Assembly: GCF_000380245.2 (NCBI RefSeq)
Contig: NZ_HG428741.1
Location: 1,171,050-1,235,049 of the forward strand
DNA length: 64,000 bases
From: Bacillus massiliigorillae
Lineage (GTDB): Bacteria > Bacillota > Bacilli > Bacillales > DSM-1321
Direction of reading: 5' to 3'
Shown here: piece after piece, positions 23,792-33,075 of the stretch
How the letters are laid out: every line of letters starts with the position of its first letter
Numbering within the stretch: the stretch's first letter is position 1
The notes under the pieces: generated by a model
What the model saw: the letters and a program-made list of their open reading frames with translations, nothing else
The model's database searches: none
Told to the model about the DNA's origin: nothing
Translations under genes and position numbers: made by a program

Positions 23792-25387
23792 TTGAAGCAT
23801 ATGAAAAATAATTTCAAATTAACAGTTCAGGCAATTTTAGAACGCAATGAATTTAAGAATGCAGAGGTTATTGCTGGTGAAAAAGGGCTGAATCGAACTG
23901 TAAATTGGATACATGTAATAGAAATTACTGATGTGAAACATCTTCTAAATGGTCATGAACTTATTTTATCAACAGGTGTGGGATGGAACATTGAAAAAGA
24001 AGAATTTCTTCAATTATTTCGAGAGTTTATAGACAGTAATGTTTCTGCTTTATGTATTGAGCTAGGAAAATATATAAAAGCAATTCCGGACCAAATTATT
24101 TCATTGGCCAATCAGTATAATTTTCCCTTAATCGTCTTTAATAGCAAAGTTCGATTTGTAGATATTACTCAAGACATACATACTCTTTTATTGCAGAAAC
24201 ATTATCAAATGATTTCTGATTTAGAATCGTATTCAAATCGATTAAATCAGATTCTACTAACACCAAATCCTACAGAAAAAATTCTTGAACAATTACACAA
24301 TTATTTACAATTTCCTATTGTTTATATACCTAAATTCGGTGATAATCATATATTTATGAATAATGATATGGAAAAATTCAGGATACAAGAGTTAATCAAT
24401 GATAATAGTCTGGGGCTAATGAGTCAGAATAAAGTCTTCACTGTTCAAGTAATGAATCAAACATTAGCAGAGCTTATAGTTATTACTGGTTGGATAACAG
24501 AGTTTGAAAGTCTACTTATAGATAGAACGGTTACTGCTTTAGCACAATCTTTATTTAGAAATCTTTATATTAATGAAAGAAAAAAAACAGAAGAAACGAA
24601 TTGGGCATTGCAATGGCTAGAAGGAGCTTATACAGAAGAGCAAGTAAAAATGTATTTTGCAAAGCGCTATCCAAATATAGTAGTAAATGGATGTGTTGTT
24701 GTATTAAGTGAGTTAGATGAGTTAAGTGATGATGAGTATCAATTTACACAATTTAAAGCCTATGTTCGAATGATTTTTAATGAAAAAGGATATTTTAGTT
24801 ACTTTTTAGTTCGTGATAATCACTTGATTTTTATGCTAATAAATTATAGAGACGTGTCTGATTGGAAAGAAAGAATAAGTGAGGGAATAGAATGCTTATT
24901 TCAATCAGAGTTTTGTTTAAAGGAAGGTAAATCGAAGCTAAGTTTTAGTGTTGGAAAATTTATTTCTAACTTGGTAGATATTAAAGAAGCATATAATACG
25001 GCGAATGAAACGCTATTGATTGAAGAAAGTAGAGCAGTAAGAATGGAGAAGCAAAATATAATATATTATGATGATTTACATATTTTAAGATTGGTATTGT
25101 TAGCGAAGGAAAATGGGTACTTACATGAATTTATTGATGACTATTTAGGATCTGTTTTAGCTTATGATAAGGAAAATAATTCTGAATTACTGAATACACT
25201 CAAAGTATACTTGCTAACAAACGGATCGAAGAAAGAAACAGCAAATCAGCTTTTTATTGCTAGACAAACTTTATATTATCGCCTAGAAAAACTGTATCAT
25301 TTATTAGGAAAAGATTTTGAAGAAACTTATAAAAGACAAGCAATTGAATTTGCGATAACTTCATATGAATTTCTAGGAAAGCGTTAA
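23792..25387 (+). CDS. PucR-family transcriptional regulator
   Basis: A 531-residue regulator. The N-terminal PucR sensor domain (about residues 10-130, with GLNRTVNWIHVIEITD) is followed by a GGDEF-like CdaR middle region. A C-terminal helix-turn-helix (HTH_30) is seen as TNGSKKETANQLFIARQTLYYRLEKL near residues 480-505. Family members sense purine breakdown products, amines or amino acids (GABA, proline, beta-alanine systems). The gene is monocistronic and lies just upstream of the mmsA-aminotransferase operon, which it probably controls. The TTG start is chosen for the GGAAG placed five bases before it. Confidence 0.88.
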   Translation: MKHMKNNFKLTVQAILERNEFKNAEVIAGEKGLNRTVNWIHVIEITDVKHLLNGHELILSTGVGWNIEKEEFLQLFREFIDSNVSALCIELGKYIKAIPDQIISLANQYNFPLIVFNSKVRFVDITQDIHTLLLQKHYQMISDLESYSNRLNQILLTPNPTEKILEQLHNYLQFPIVYIPKFGDNHIFMNNDMEKFRIQELINDNSLGLMSQNKVFTVQVMNQTLAELIVITGWITEFESLLIDRTVTALAQSLFRNLYINERKKTEETNWALQWLEGAYTEEQVKMYFAKRYPNIVVNGCVVVLSELDELSDDEYQFTQFKAYVRMIFNEKGYFSYFLVRDNHLIFMLINYRDVSDWKERISEGIECLFQSEFCLKEGKSKLSFSVGKFISNLVDIKEAYNTANETLLIEESRAVRMEKQNIIYYDDLHILRLVLLAKENGYLHEFIDDYLGSVLAYDKENNSELLNTLKVYLLTNGSKKETANQLFIARQTLYYRLEKLYHLLGKDFEETYKRQAIEFAITSYEFLGKR

Positions 25388-25429
25388 TTATTTTAATTTT
25401 GTAAAGTTTATTGCTTCATTTCCTTACAC

Positions 25430-25498
25430 TTTGTCTAATATATTTCTAAACTAAATTCATTTTATAATCAGTATTAAGTTAACTAAGTATTAGACAAA
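25430..25498. promoter_or_regulatory. 11-bp inverted repeat, candidate PucR-type operator
   Basis: TTTGTCTAATA (25430-25440) and its exact complement TATTAGACAAA (25488-25498) stand 47 bases apart in the promoter region of the mmsA operon. The second arm ends 12 bases before the start codon and overlaps the leader. This suits DNA looping or two-site binding by the regulator encoded just upstream. The regulatory role is inferred. Confidence 0.55.
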
Positions 25499-25510
25499 TG
25501 GAGGATTCAA

Positions 25511-26968
25511 ATGGAGACTTTAAAAAATATCCAGAAAATTAAAAATTTCATTGATGGACAGTGGGTAGAAACAGTAAATAATAAATATGAAGAAGTGCTA
25601 AACCCAGCGACGGGTGAAGTTATTGCACGAGTTCCAATTTCAAATCGTGAAGATTTGAATATAGCAGTTAATAAAGCAAAAGCTGCATTTGCTACGTGGA
25701 GAAAAGAATCAGTTCCGAAACGTGCTAGAATAATGTTTCGTTATCAACAACTACTTGTTGAAAATTGGGATGAATTAGCTCGCATTATTACATTAGAGAA
25801 TGGTAAAAGCCTTTCAGAAGCACATGGAGAAGTTCAACGAGGAATTGAGTGTGTAGAGTTTGCAGCAGGCAGTCCTACATTAATGATGGGAAGTCAATTA
25901 CCTGATATTTCACCAGGTATGGAGTCAGGCATGTATCGCTATCCTATAGGTGTTATTGGAGGTATTACTCCATTTAACTTTCCGATGATGGTACCTTGTT
26001 GGATGTTTCCTTTAGCAATTGCATGTGGCAACACTTTTGTTTTAAAACCATCTGAACGAACACCTCTTCTAGCAAATCGCCTTGCAGAATTATTAAAAGA
26101 AGCTGGATTACCAGATGGAGTATTCAATATTGTTCATGGAGCTCATGATGTTGTAAATGGCATATTGGAAAATGAAGATATTAAGGCAGTATCATTCGTT
26201 GGATCTCAACCAGTTGCTGAATATATTTACAAAACAGCAGCAGCTAACGGCAAGCGTGTTCAAGCTCTTTCAGGTGCGAAAAATCATTCGATTGTAATGC
26301 CGGATGCTGATATGGATAATGCAATTAAAAACATTGTATCAGCTGCTTTTGGTTCGGCAGGAGAAAGATGTATGGCTGCTTCTGTAGTAGTAACAGTCGG
26401 TGAAATTGGTGATGAGGTTGTTTCACGACTAAAGCAAGAAGCAGATCAAATTATTATGGGGAATGGAATGGAGAAAGATGTTTTCTTGGGACCAGTTATT
26501 CGTGAAGGCCATAAACAGAAAACATTGAATTACATTGATATTGGCGAGAAAGAAGGAGCTACTTTAGTTCGAGATGGAAGAAATGAAAGAGAAGATTTAG
26601 CTGGTTACTTTGTTGGTCCAACTATTTTTGACCATGTTGATACGTCTATGAAGATTTGGAAAGAAGAAATGTTTGCACCTGTTTTGTCAGTAGTTCGAGT
26701 GAATACATTAGAAGAAGCCATTGAATTAACGAATGAATCTGAGTTCGCTAATGGTGCATGTTTATACACTGATAGTGCAAAAGCAGTTCGTGAATTTAGA
26801 GAAGAAATTGATGCAGGCATGCTCGGTGTGAATATCGGAGTTCCAGCTCCAATGGCATTCTTCCCATTTTCAGGATATAAAAAATCTTTTTATGGTGATT
26901 TACACGCAAATGGAAAAGATGGTGTAGAGTTTTATACTCGTAAAAAAATGCTGACAGCTCGTTACTAA
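25511..26968 (+). CDS. mmsA: CoA-acylating (methyl)malonate-semialdehyde dehydrogenase
   Basis: A 485-residue aldehyde dehydrogenase of the MmsA/IolA group. It converts malonate semialdehyde to acetyl-CoA, or methylmalonate semialdehyde to propionyl-CoA, with release of CO2. The catalytic cysteine is Cys287 in GSAGERCMAA. The MmsA hallmarks GVIGGITPFNFPMMVP and FFPFSGYKKSFYGDLH are present, and the usual ALDH glutamate position is replaced by the family's own sequence (LSGAKNHSIVMPDA). It is followed by an omega-amino acid aminotransferase after about 40 bases, which together form a beta-alanine or 3-aminoisobutyrate route. GGAGG-like RBS. A PucR gene and its operator precede it. Confidence 0.93.
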   Translation: METLKNIQKIKNFIDGQWVETVNNKYEEVLNPATGEVIARVPISNREDLNIAVNKAKAAFATWRKESVPKRARIMFRYQQLLVENWDELARIITLENGKSLSEAHGEVQRGIECVEFAAGSPTLMMGSQLPDISPGMESGMYRYPIGVIGGITPFNFPMMVPCWMFPLAIACGNTFVLKPSERTPLLANRLAELLKEAGLPDGVFNIVHGAHDVVNGILENEDIKAVSFVGSQPVAEYIYKTAAANGKRVQALSGAKNHSIVMPDADMDNAIKNIVSAAFGSAGERCMAASVVVTVGEIGDEVVSRLKQEADQIIMGNGMEKDVFLGPVIREGHKQKTLNYIDIGEKEGATLVRDGRNEREDLAGYFVGPTIFDHVDTSMKIWKEEMFAPVLSVVRVNTLEEAIELTNESEFANGACLYTDSAKAVREFREEIDAGMLGVNIGVPAPMAFFPFSGYKKSFYGDLHANGKDGVEFYTRKKMLTARY

Positions 26969-27006
26969 ATCGTGAATTTACTAATTTAGAATTGGAGTGA
27001 GTGAAA

Positions 27007-28347
27007 ATGCAAATTACTGATTCATTAGGAAATCTTCAAAAAACAGACGAGAAATATTTATGGCATGCAATGAGAGGTGCAAATCCATCTCCAGCGAACT
27101 TAATTGTAAAAAGTGCGAATGGAGCTTGGGTAACAGATATTGATGGGAATAAATATTTAGATGGTATGTCTGGATTATGGTGTGTCAATGTTGGTTATGG
27201 ACGTACTGAACTTGCTGAGGCTGCTTTTGAACAGCTAAAAGAATTACCTTATTTTCCATTATCCCAAAGTCATATACCTGCTATTAAGTTAGCCGAAAAG
27301 CTAAATTCATGGTTAGATGACGAATATGTCATTTTCTTCTCAAATAGTGGATCGGATGCAAATGAAACCGCTTTTAAAATGGTGCGTCAATATCATCAAC
27401 AAAATGGTGATACGAATCGTTATAAATTTATATCCCGCTATCGAGCATATCATGGGAACTCCATGGGAGCTCTATCGGCAACTGGACAAGCTGAACGTAA
27501 ATATAGATATGAGCCATTAGCTGCAGGTTTCCTTCATGTGTCTCCACCAGATTTATATCGTAATCCTGATGATGCGGAAACATTAAAGAGCGCTGATGAA
27601 ATTGACCGTATCATGACATGGGAGCTAAGTGAAACAATCGCAGGTGTTATTATGGAACCAATTATCACAGGTGGAGGAGTCCTAATGCCACCAGATGGAT
27701 ATATGGCAAAGGTGAAAGAAATTTGTGAGAAACATGGTGCTCTTCTCATTTGTGATGAAGTAATTTGTGGATTTGGAAGAACTGGTAAAACGTTTGGTTT
27801 TATGAATTATGGAGTTAAGCCAGATATTATTACAATGGCTAAAGGTATTACCAGTGCTTATCTGCCTTTATCAGCAACGGCTGTAAGAAAAGAGGTATTC
27901 GAGAAATTTGCAGGTACCGATATGTACAATCGTTTTCGTCATGTAAATACATTTGGAGGGAATCCTGCGGCATGTGCGCTAGCTCTGAAAAATTTAGAAA
28001 TCTTGGAGAATGAGAACTTAATTGATAGATCAAGAGTTCTTGGTGAGAAATTATTAAATGAACTTTCAGAGTTGAAACAGTCTCCTTGGGTTGGAGATAT
28101 ACGAGGTAAAGGTTTACTCATTGGTATCGAGCTTGTAGAAGATAAAGAAACCAAAAAGCCAGTTACTTCACAAATAATGGATAAAGTTATTATGAACTGC
28201 AGAGAAAAAGGCTTGATAATTGGTAAAAATGGCGATACTGTAGCTGGTTTCAATAATATTATTCAACTTGCTCCTCCTTTAAGCATAACTGATAATGATT
28301 TTAATTTTATCGTAAAGACGATTAAAGAAAGTATTCTCTCAATTTAA
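27007..28347 (+). CDS. class III omega-amino acid:pyruvate aminotransferase
   Basis: A 446-residue PLP enzyme of the beta-alanine/taurine:pyruvate aminotransferase type. The cofactor lysine is Lys279 (TMAKGITSAYLP), the glycine-rich segment is NSGSDANETAFK, and CDEVICGFGRTGKTFG is the PLP-stacking region. It should move the amino group of beta-alanine or a similar omega-amine to pyruvate. The product is malonate semialdehyde or a related aldehyde for the MmsA-type enzyme encoded upstream. The ATG at 27007 is chosen because GGAG (26994-26997) is nine bases away. The open frame starts at a GTG six bases earlier. Confidence 0.9.
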   Translation: MQITDSLGNLQKTDEKYLWHAMRGANPSPANLIVKSANGAWVTDIDGNKYLDGMSGLWCVNVGYGRTELAEAAFEQLKELPYFPLSQSHIPAIKLAEKLNSWLDDEYVIFFSNSGSDANETAFKMVRQYHQQNGDTNRYKFISRYRAYHGNSMGALSATGQAERKYRYEPLAAGFLHVSPPDLYRNPDDAETLKSADEIDRIMTWELSETIAGVIMEPIITGGGVLMPPDGYMAKVKEICEKHGALLICDEVICGFGRTGKTFGFMNYGVKPDIITMAKGITSAYLPLSATAVRKEVFEKFAGTDMYNRFRHVNTFGGNPAACALALKNLEILENENLIDRSRVLGEKLLNELSELKQSPWVGDIRGKGLLIGIELVEDKETKKPVTSQIMDKVIMNCREKGLIIGKNGDTVAGFNNIIQLAPPLSITDNDFNFIVKTIKESILSI

Positions 28348-28356
28348 TTATAGCTA

Positions 28357-28436
28357 CTAACATACTATTCTGATGCGAGATTTTGTCAATGTTATTTTAT
28401 AGACTCAATACTATTGCATCAGAATATTAATGTTAG
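28357..28436. repeat. imperfect 20-bp inverted repeat after the aminotransferase gene
   Basis: 28357-28376 and 28416-28436 are near-complementary (CTAACAT...ATTCTGATGC against GCATCAGAAT...ATGTTAG) around a 39-base loop. No T-run follows, so it is a poor intrinsic terminator. It may be an RNA structure, an operator for the next operon or an old mobile-repeat end. Confidence 0.5.
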
Positions 28437-28511
28437 AAGAAAAATAACATAATAATTATATATTGTGAGTTTTATATTCGTAAAATTAAAAAAGTTTAAG
28501 GGAGGAAATAA

Positions 28512-28712
28512 ATGAAATATATTAATCTATTAATTTTGATACCTTTCATTGGATTTTTAGTTTTTTTACCTTGGGCCAATCGCATTGAACCCTATGTTCT
28601 TGGTTTACCATTCTTCTTATTCTGGCTCTTATTCTGGATGATTATTTCGCCACTATTATTAATAGTTGTTTATAAATTCGATCCAGCTAATAAGAAAGGG
28701 GAAGTTGAATGA
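28512..28712 (+). CDS. DUF3311 small membrane protein
   Basis: A 66-residue protein with two hydrophobic segments (about residues 4-23 and 29-55). DUF3311 proteins are encoded directly before sodium:solute symporters and probably act as a small subunit, as with the B. subtilis yhjC-yhjB pair. Its stop overlaps the start of the symporter gene by four bases, which implies translational coupling. RBS GGGAGG. No independent function is known. Confidence 0.85.
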   Translation: MKYINLLILIPFIGFLVFLPWANRIEPYVLGLPFFLFWLLFWMIISPLLLIVVYKFDPANKKGEVE

Positions 28713-30187
28713 ATATATCACTAGGTATTATTAGTTTCTTTCTTCTCTTAGCTTTATTTTTAGGCATACAATCCACAAGAGGAAAAAAGATGAGTATGGA
28801 GCAATGGACAGTTGGTGGAAGAGGTTTTGGAACAATTTTTGTGTTTTTTCTTATAGCGGGCGAAGTATACACGACCTTCACGTTCCTTGGTGGTAGCGGT
28901 TGGGCTTACTCAAGAGGAGCCGCAGCATATTACGTACCAGCTTATATCTTTTTAGCCTATATACTATCCTATTGGTTCGCGCCGAAAATTTGGAAGTATT
29001 GTAAAGAGAGAAATTTAATTTCTCAACCGGATTATTTTGCGGCTAAATATAATAGCCGATCTTTAGGTGTATTAGTTGCTATAGTGGGATGTGTAGCGAC
29101 AGTTCCATATATAGTCATACAGTTTAAAGGGTTAGGTATTATAGTTTCTCAAGCCTCGTATGGATCAATAACACCAACAGTAGCAAGCTGTATAGGAGCT
29201 CTAGTTGTTACTATATACGTTATGGTATCGGGAATTCATGGTTCTGCTTGGACGGCTATAATTAAAGATTTCATGATAATAATTGTAGTTATTTTCCTTG
29301 GTTTATATATTCCATTCCACTATTTTGATGGAATAAAACCTATGTTTGAAGCTGTTGAAAGTGCTAAACCTGAATTGTTAACGTTACAAGATCAAGGTTT
29401 TAGTAATTCATGGTTCATTTCTACGGTCATTATTAATGCAATTGGTTTTTATATTTTACCCACGTCATTCATGGTTATTCTTTCTGCAAAAAATGAAAAA
29501 AGTCTTCGCAAAAATGCAATTACTCTACCTTTCTATACAATCCTTCTAGTGTTTATTTTCTTCATTGGTTTTTCAGCGGTTATTATTGCACCTGGCTTAG
29601 AAAATGGAGATTTATCTCTATTACATTTAGCAATCAAAACATTTGATCCATGGGTTATAGGAATAATTGGAGCTGCTGGTCTTTTGACGGCTTTAGTTCC
29701 CACTTCAGTAATGCTAATGGCTAGTGCTGCAGGGTTGACACAAAATCTATATAAAGTGATTGTTCCAAAGGCATCAGATAAACATTTATTAGTTGTTTCA
29801 AAAATTTTCATCGTATTAATAGGAGGTGTTGCTTTACTATTTACTCTTTCGGATGGTGATGCTATGGCTCTTTTAAATATTATGGCCTATAGTCTTATTA
29901 TTCAATTGGCTCCAACTGCATTTTTTAGTCTATTGAAAAAGAATTATGTAACAAAATATGGTGCATTTACAGGTATTATTGCTGGAGAAATAGTTGTGTT
30001 ATATATGAGTATAACTGGAGCAACAATATCTCAATTTCTTCCATTTGTACCACAGTGGATAAAGGATATCAATGGTTCTTTGATTGCATTATTGATCAAT
30101 ATCATTGTTATGTTTGTAGTTAGTTTAGTTACTAAAAAGAAAGCGACTATAAATAATGATTATATCGGTAGGGAGGTAATTTCATAG
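28709..30187 (+). CDS. sodium:solute symporter (SSS family, YhjB-like)
   Basis: A 492-residue membrane protein with about 13 hydrophobic helices in the solute:sodium symporter fold. GGRGFGTIFVFFLIAGEVYTTFTFLG near the start and the PDYFAAKYNSRSLG segment are typical. It should import a small organic solute driven by Na+. With its DUF3311 partner and the following amidohydrolase, C45 hydrolase and M20 hydrolase genes it appears to belong to an amide or peptide-like substrate utilisation operon. The ligand is unknown. Confidence 0.9.
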   Translation: MNISLGIISFFLLLALFLGIQSTRGKKMSMEQWTVGGRGFGTIFVFFLIAGEVYTTFTFLGGSGWAYSRGAAAYYVPAYIFLAYILSYWFAPKIWKYCKERNLISQPDYFAAKYNSRSLGVLVAIVGCVATVPYIVIQFKGLGIIVSQASYGSITPTVASCIGALVVTIYVMVSGIHGSAWTAIIKDFMIIIVVIFLGLYIPFHYFDGIKPMFEAVESAKPELLTLQDQGFSNSWFISTVIINAIGFYILPTSFMVILSAKNEKSLRKNAITLPFYTILLVFIFFIGFSAVIIAPGLENGDLSLLHLAIKTFDPWVIGIIGAAGLLTALVPTSVMLMASAAGLTQNLYKVIVPKASDKHLLVVSKIFIVLIGGVALLFTLSDGDAMALLNIMAYSLIIQLAPTAFFSLLKKNYVTKYGAFTGIIAGEIVVLYMSITGATISQFLPFVPQWIKDINGSLIALLINIIVMFVVSLVTKKKATINNDYIGREVIS

Positions 30188-30316
30188 TAGTATTGGAAAA
30201 AGCTTCAAAGACTATAAAGGTCAAGTTTTGAATAGTTATTGCTAATTAATAGGAACGATTACATGAAATATAAAGTTGTATATGAGTATGTTGAAAATAG
30301 TACAAAGGGGATGTAT

Positions 30317-31939
30317 ATGATGAAAGCAGATTTGGCATTTATTAATGGAGAAGTTATTACAATGGATAAGAATTCGCGAATTGTGGAAGCTGTCGCAATA
30401 AAGGAAAATCGTATCATTTTTGTTGGTTCTAATTTAGAAGTGAAACAGCTTATCGAAAGTAAAACTAAAGTTGTTGATTTGTGTGGGAAAACATTGCTTC
30501 CAGGATTTATTGATTCTCATATTCATTTACCTATGTATGGATTAAACCAACTATCAATTAGTTGCAAGGCTTCATATAAAAAATCTATAGATGATATTAA
30601 ACAGGAATTAAGAAAAAAAGCTAAAACAGTTGCTAAAGGCCAATGGATTAGAGCATGGGGCTTTAATGAAACAACGATAAAAGAAAATCGTTATCTATCT
30701 ATTCAAGAGCTAGATGAAATCTCTACTGAACATCCAATTATGATTACTCGTACTTGTGGACATATTTGTCTTGTAAACAGTAAAGCCTTAGAAATAGCGG
30801 GAATTAATTCTCAGACGAGCAATCCTGATGGTGGGGTAATAGAAAGAGACTCGAATGGAGATTTAACAGGTAAATTAATAGAAACAGCGAATATGAGAAT
30901 GAATGAAATTGCTAAATATACAGAGAAAGAGTTAAGACAAGCGGTGAGAATAGCTTCTGATCACTTTGTACAAGCAGGTATTACTAGTATTCATGAAGCG
31001 GGTGTTTCTGATTCAGATACGTATCGTCTTTTACAGGAAGCGGTAAAAAATAACGATATTGCTGTGCGTGTTTATGCAATTATTTGTACTTTAAATAATT
31101 CACATGAATTTGTAGAGAAAATGCTAGCTGCAGGAGTACTAACAGGTACGGGGGATGAACGATTTAAAATTGGTCCGGCTAAAATATTTACGGATGGAAG
31201 TAGTACAGGTCCTACTATTGCAACTAGAGAGCCATATACAAGTGATCCAAATAATCATGGAATTCTATATTATAGCGAAGAAGAAATCTACCGTGTATTA
31301 GGTGAAGCCCATAAAAAAGGGTATCAGATAACTGTTCATGCTCAGGGTGACCGAGCTATTGAAATGTACTTGAATTGTGTTGAAAGAGCGCTCAAGGAGC
31401 ATCCAAGAGAAGATCATCGCCATCGAATTGAGCATGCGGGAATTTCTACACCAGATTTACAAGAGAGAATGAAGAAACTTGGTGTTATTCCAATCCCAAA
31501 TCCACCTTTCCCATACGAATTTGGTGAAATTTATGTAAATAATTATGGAGAAAGAGTTAATTATATGTATCCAGTACGTGACTTTATAGATAAAGGTATT
31601 ATATGTGCAGGTGGTTCTGACGCACCAGTTACAGATTATAATCCTTTAATAGGTATTCATACAGCGGTTAATCGGAAAAGTAGCAGTAATTCTGAGATCG
31701 GATTGAATCAAAAAGTTACAGTTATGGAAGCTATAAAAATTTATACGATCAATGGGGCATATGCAAGTTTTGAAGAAGATATTAAAGGCAGTTTAGAAGT
31801 AGGAAAGTTAGCAGATTTAGTAGTTTTAGATAATAGTATTCTACGACAAAATCAGAACTGCATAAAAGATTTAAAAGTAGAGATGACTGTTATTGATGGA
31901 CAAATTGTCTACAAAAATGAAGCAGTAGTAAGAGCGTAG
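30317..31939 (+). CDS. YtcJ-type amidohydrolase, copy 3
   Basis: A 540-residue metal-dependent amidohydrolase very similar to copy 1 at 13807. Shared features include IPIPNPPFxYEFGE, KIFTDGSSTGPTIATREPYTS and HAQGDRAIEM. Metal ligands are His68 and His70 (GFIDSHIH), then HAQGDR, HRIEHAG and the aspartate in GSDAP. The frame is open from 30239, but the ATG at 30317 is chosen because AAAGGGG lies just before it and the length then matches copy 1. It lies about 130 bases after the symporter gene and 29 bases before the C45 gene. The substrate is unknown; an N-acyl or N-formyl amine is a guess from the family. Confidence 0.9.
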   Translation: MMKADLAFINGEVITMDKNSRIVEAVAIKENRIIFVGSNLEVKQLIESKTKVVDLCGKTLLPGFIDSHIHLPMYGLNQLSISCKASYKKSIDDIKQELRKKAKTVAKGQWIRAWGFNETTIKENRYLSIQELDEISTEHPIMITRTCGHICLVNSKALEIAGINSQTSNPDGGVIERDSNGDLTGKLIETANMRMNEIAKYTEKELRQAVRIASDHFVQAGITSIHEAGVSDSDTYRLLQEAVKNNDIAVRVYAIICTLNNSHEFVEKMLAAGVLTGTGDERFKIGPAKIFTDGSSTGPTIATREPYTSDPNNHGILYYSEEEIYRVLGEAHKKGYQITVHAQGDRAIEMYLNCVERALKEHPREDHRHRIEHAGISTPDLQERMKKLGVIPIPNPPFPYEFGEIYVNNYGERVNYMYPVRDFIDKGIICAGGSDAPVTDYNPLIGIHTAVNRKSSSNSEIGLNQKVTVMEAIKIYTINGAYASFEEDIKGSLEVGKLADLVVLDNSILRQNQNCIKDLKVEMTVIDGQIVYKNEAVVRA

Positions 31940-31968
31940 AAGGAAAATAGTATTTTGGGGTTATAATA

Positions 31969-33061
31969 TTGAACAAATTTTTATTTCTTTCGGTAAAAGG
32001 TAATGCTCTCGATAGAGGTAGAGAAATTGGTTCAAAAGCGAGAAAACAAATTGCTCATAATATAGAAACTTATAAAAAAATATTTATGGAATTAAGTAAT
32101 ATAGATTGGGATACAGCGAAACAACGTGCTTCTCAATACATACCAATGATTGAAAAGTACGATAAAGAAATTATGCAAGAAATCATCGGTATAAGTGAAG
32201 GGGCTAAACAGCCCCTTTTAGATATTGTTGCTTTAAATGCCAGAAGTGAAATTATTCTAAATAGTGATGGGTGCACAAGTCTGGCTGTTTTACCAGGGAC
32301 TACAAAAAATCAAGAGACTTTTCTAGCACAAAATTGGGATTGGAATAACAAAATTAAAGATGGAATTGTGATTTTAGATATTCATCAAGAAAATTAAACC
32401 ACGTATTCTAATGGCTACAGAAGCAGGTATTGTTGGAAAAATAGGAATGAATAATAAAGGACTAGGTGTATGCTTAAATTTATTAGGAACAACAAACAAT
32501 ACACTTGGTGTACCGATTCATGTTGTTTTAAGAGGAATATTAAATAGTAACAATATATCGCAGGCTGTCGGACAAATTAGTCGAATGCCAAGAGGTACAG
32601 CAGCAAATTATTTATTGGCGCATAAAGAAGGCTCGGCATTAAACATAGAAGCTATATCATCTGATTACGATGTCATTTACCCAGAGAATTATATACTTAA
32701 TCATACAAATCACTTTATATCTCCTCGGATGAATTCAATTAAAGATACTGCAAGAGAAGCTTTTCCTGACACACATTTACGATATTGGAAATCACGTCAG
32801 GAAATTATAGAAAACAAGAATCAATTAACTGAAATTGAAATAAAGAATACATTAGCTGATCATACTGGCTATCCAGACTCAATATGTCGTCATGGAGAAC
32901 TCTTTCCTATAGACTTAGGACGTCCTTCCACTGGAAGCACTGTTTTTTCAATCGTTATGAACCTAACAAAAGGTTCATTTGAATTGTCGAATGGACAACC
33001 ATGTTCGAATGTGTATGAAACATATCGGTTTAGCGATGATTTTTCAATTACTAAGGACTAG
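31969..33061 (+). pseudogene. C45-type autoproteolytic acyltransferase/hydrolase, frameshifted
   Basis: The two parts (31969-32397 and about 32398-33061 one frame over) together form a peptidase C45 / isopenicillin-N acyltransferase-like Ntn hydrolase of about 363 residues. The N-terminal nucleophile is visible as Cys102 in DGCTSLAV, followed by LAQNWDW. The second part continues KPRILMATEAGIVGKIGMN. The break is one surplus base near 32394 (AATTAAACC where AATAAACC would keep the frame), with no slippery sequence. Family members hydrolyse or transfer acyl groups on amides. The gene sits between the amidohydrolase and an M20 hydrolase. It is a recent mutation or a sequencing error, because both halves look well preserved. 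Confidence 0.8.
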
Positions 33062-33075
33062 GGAGGATAATAACG

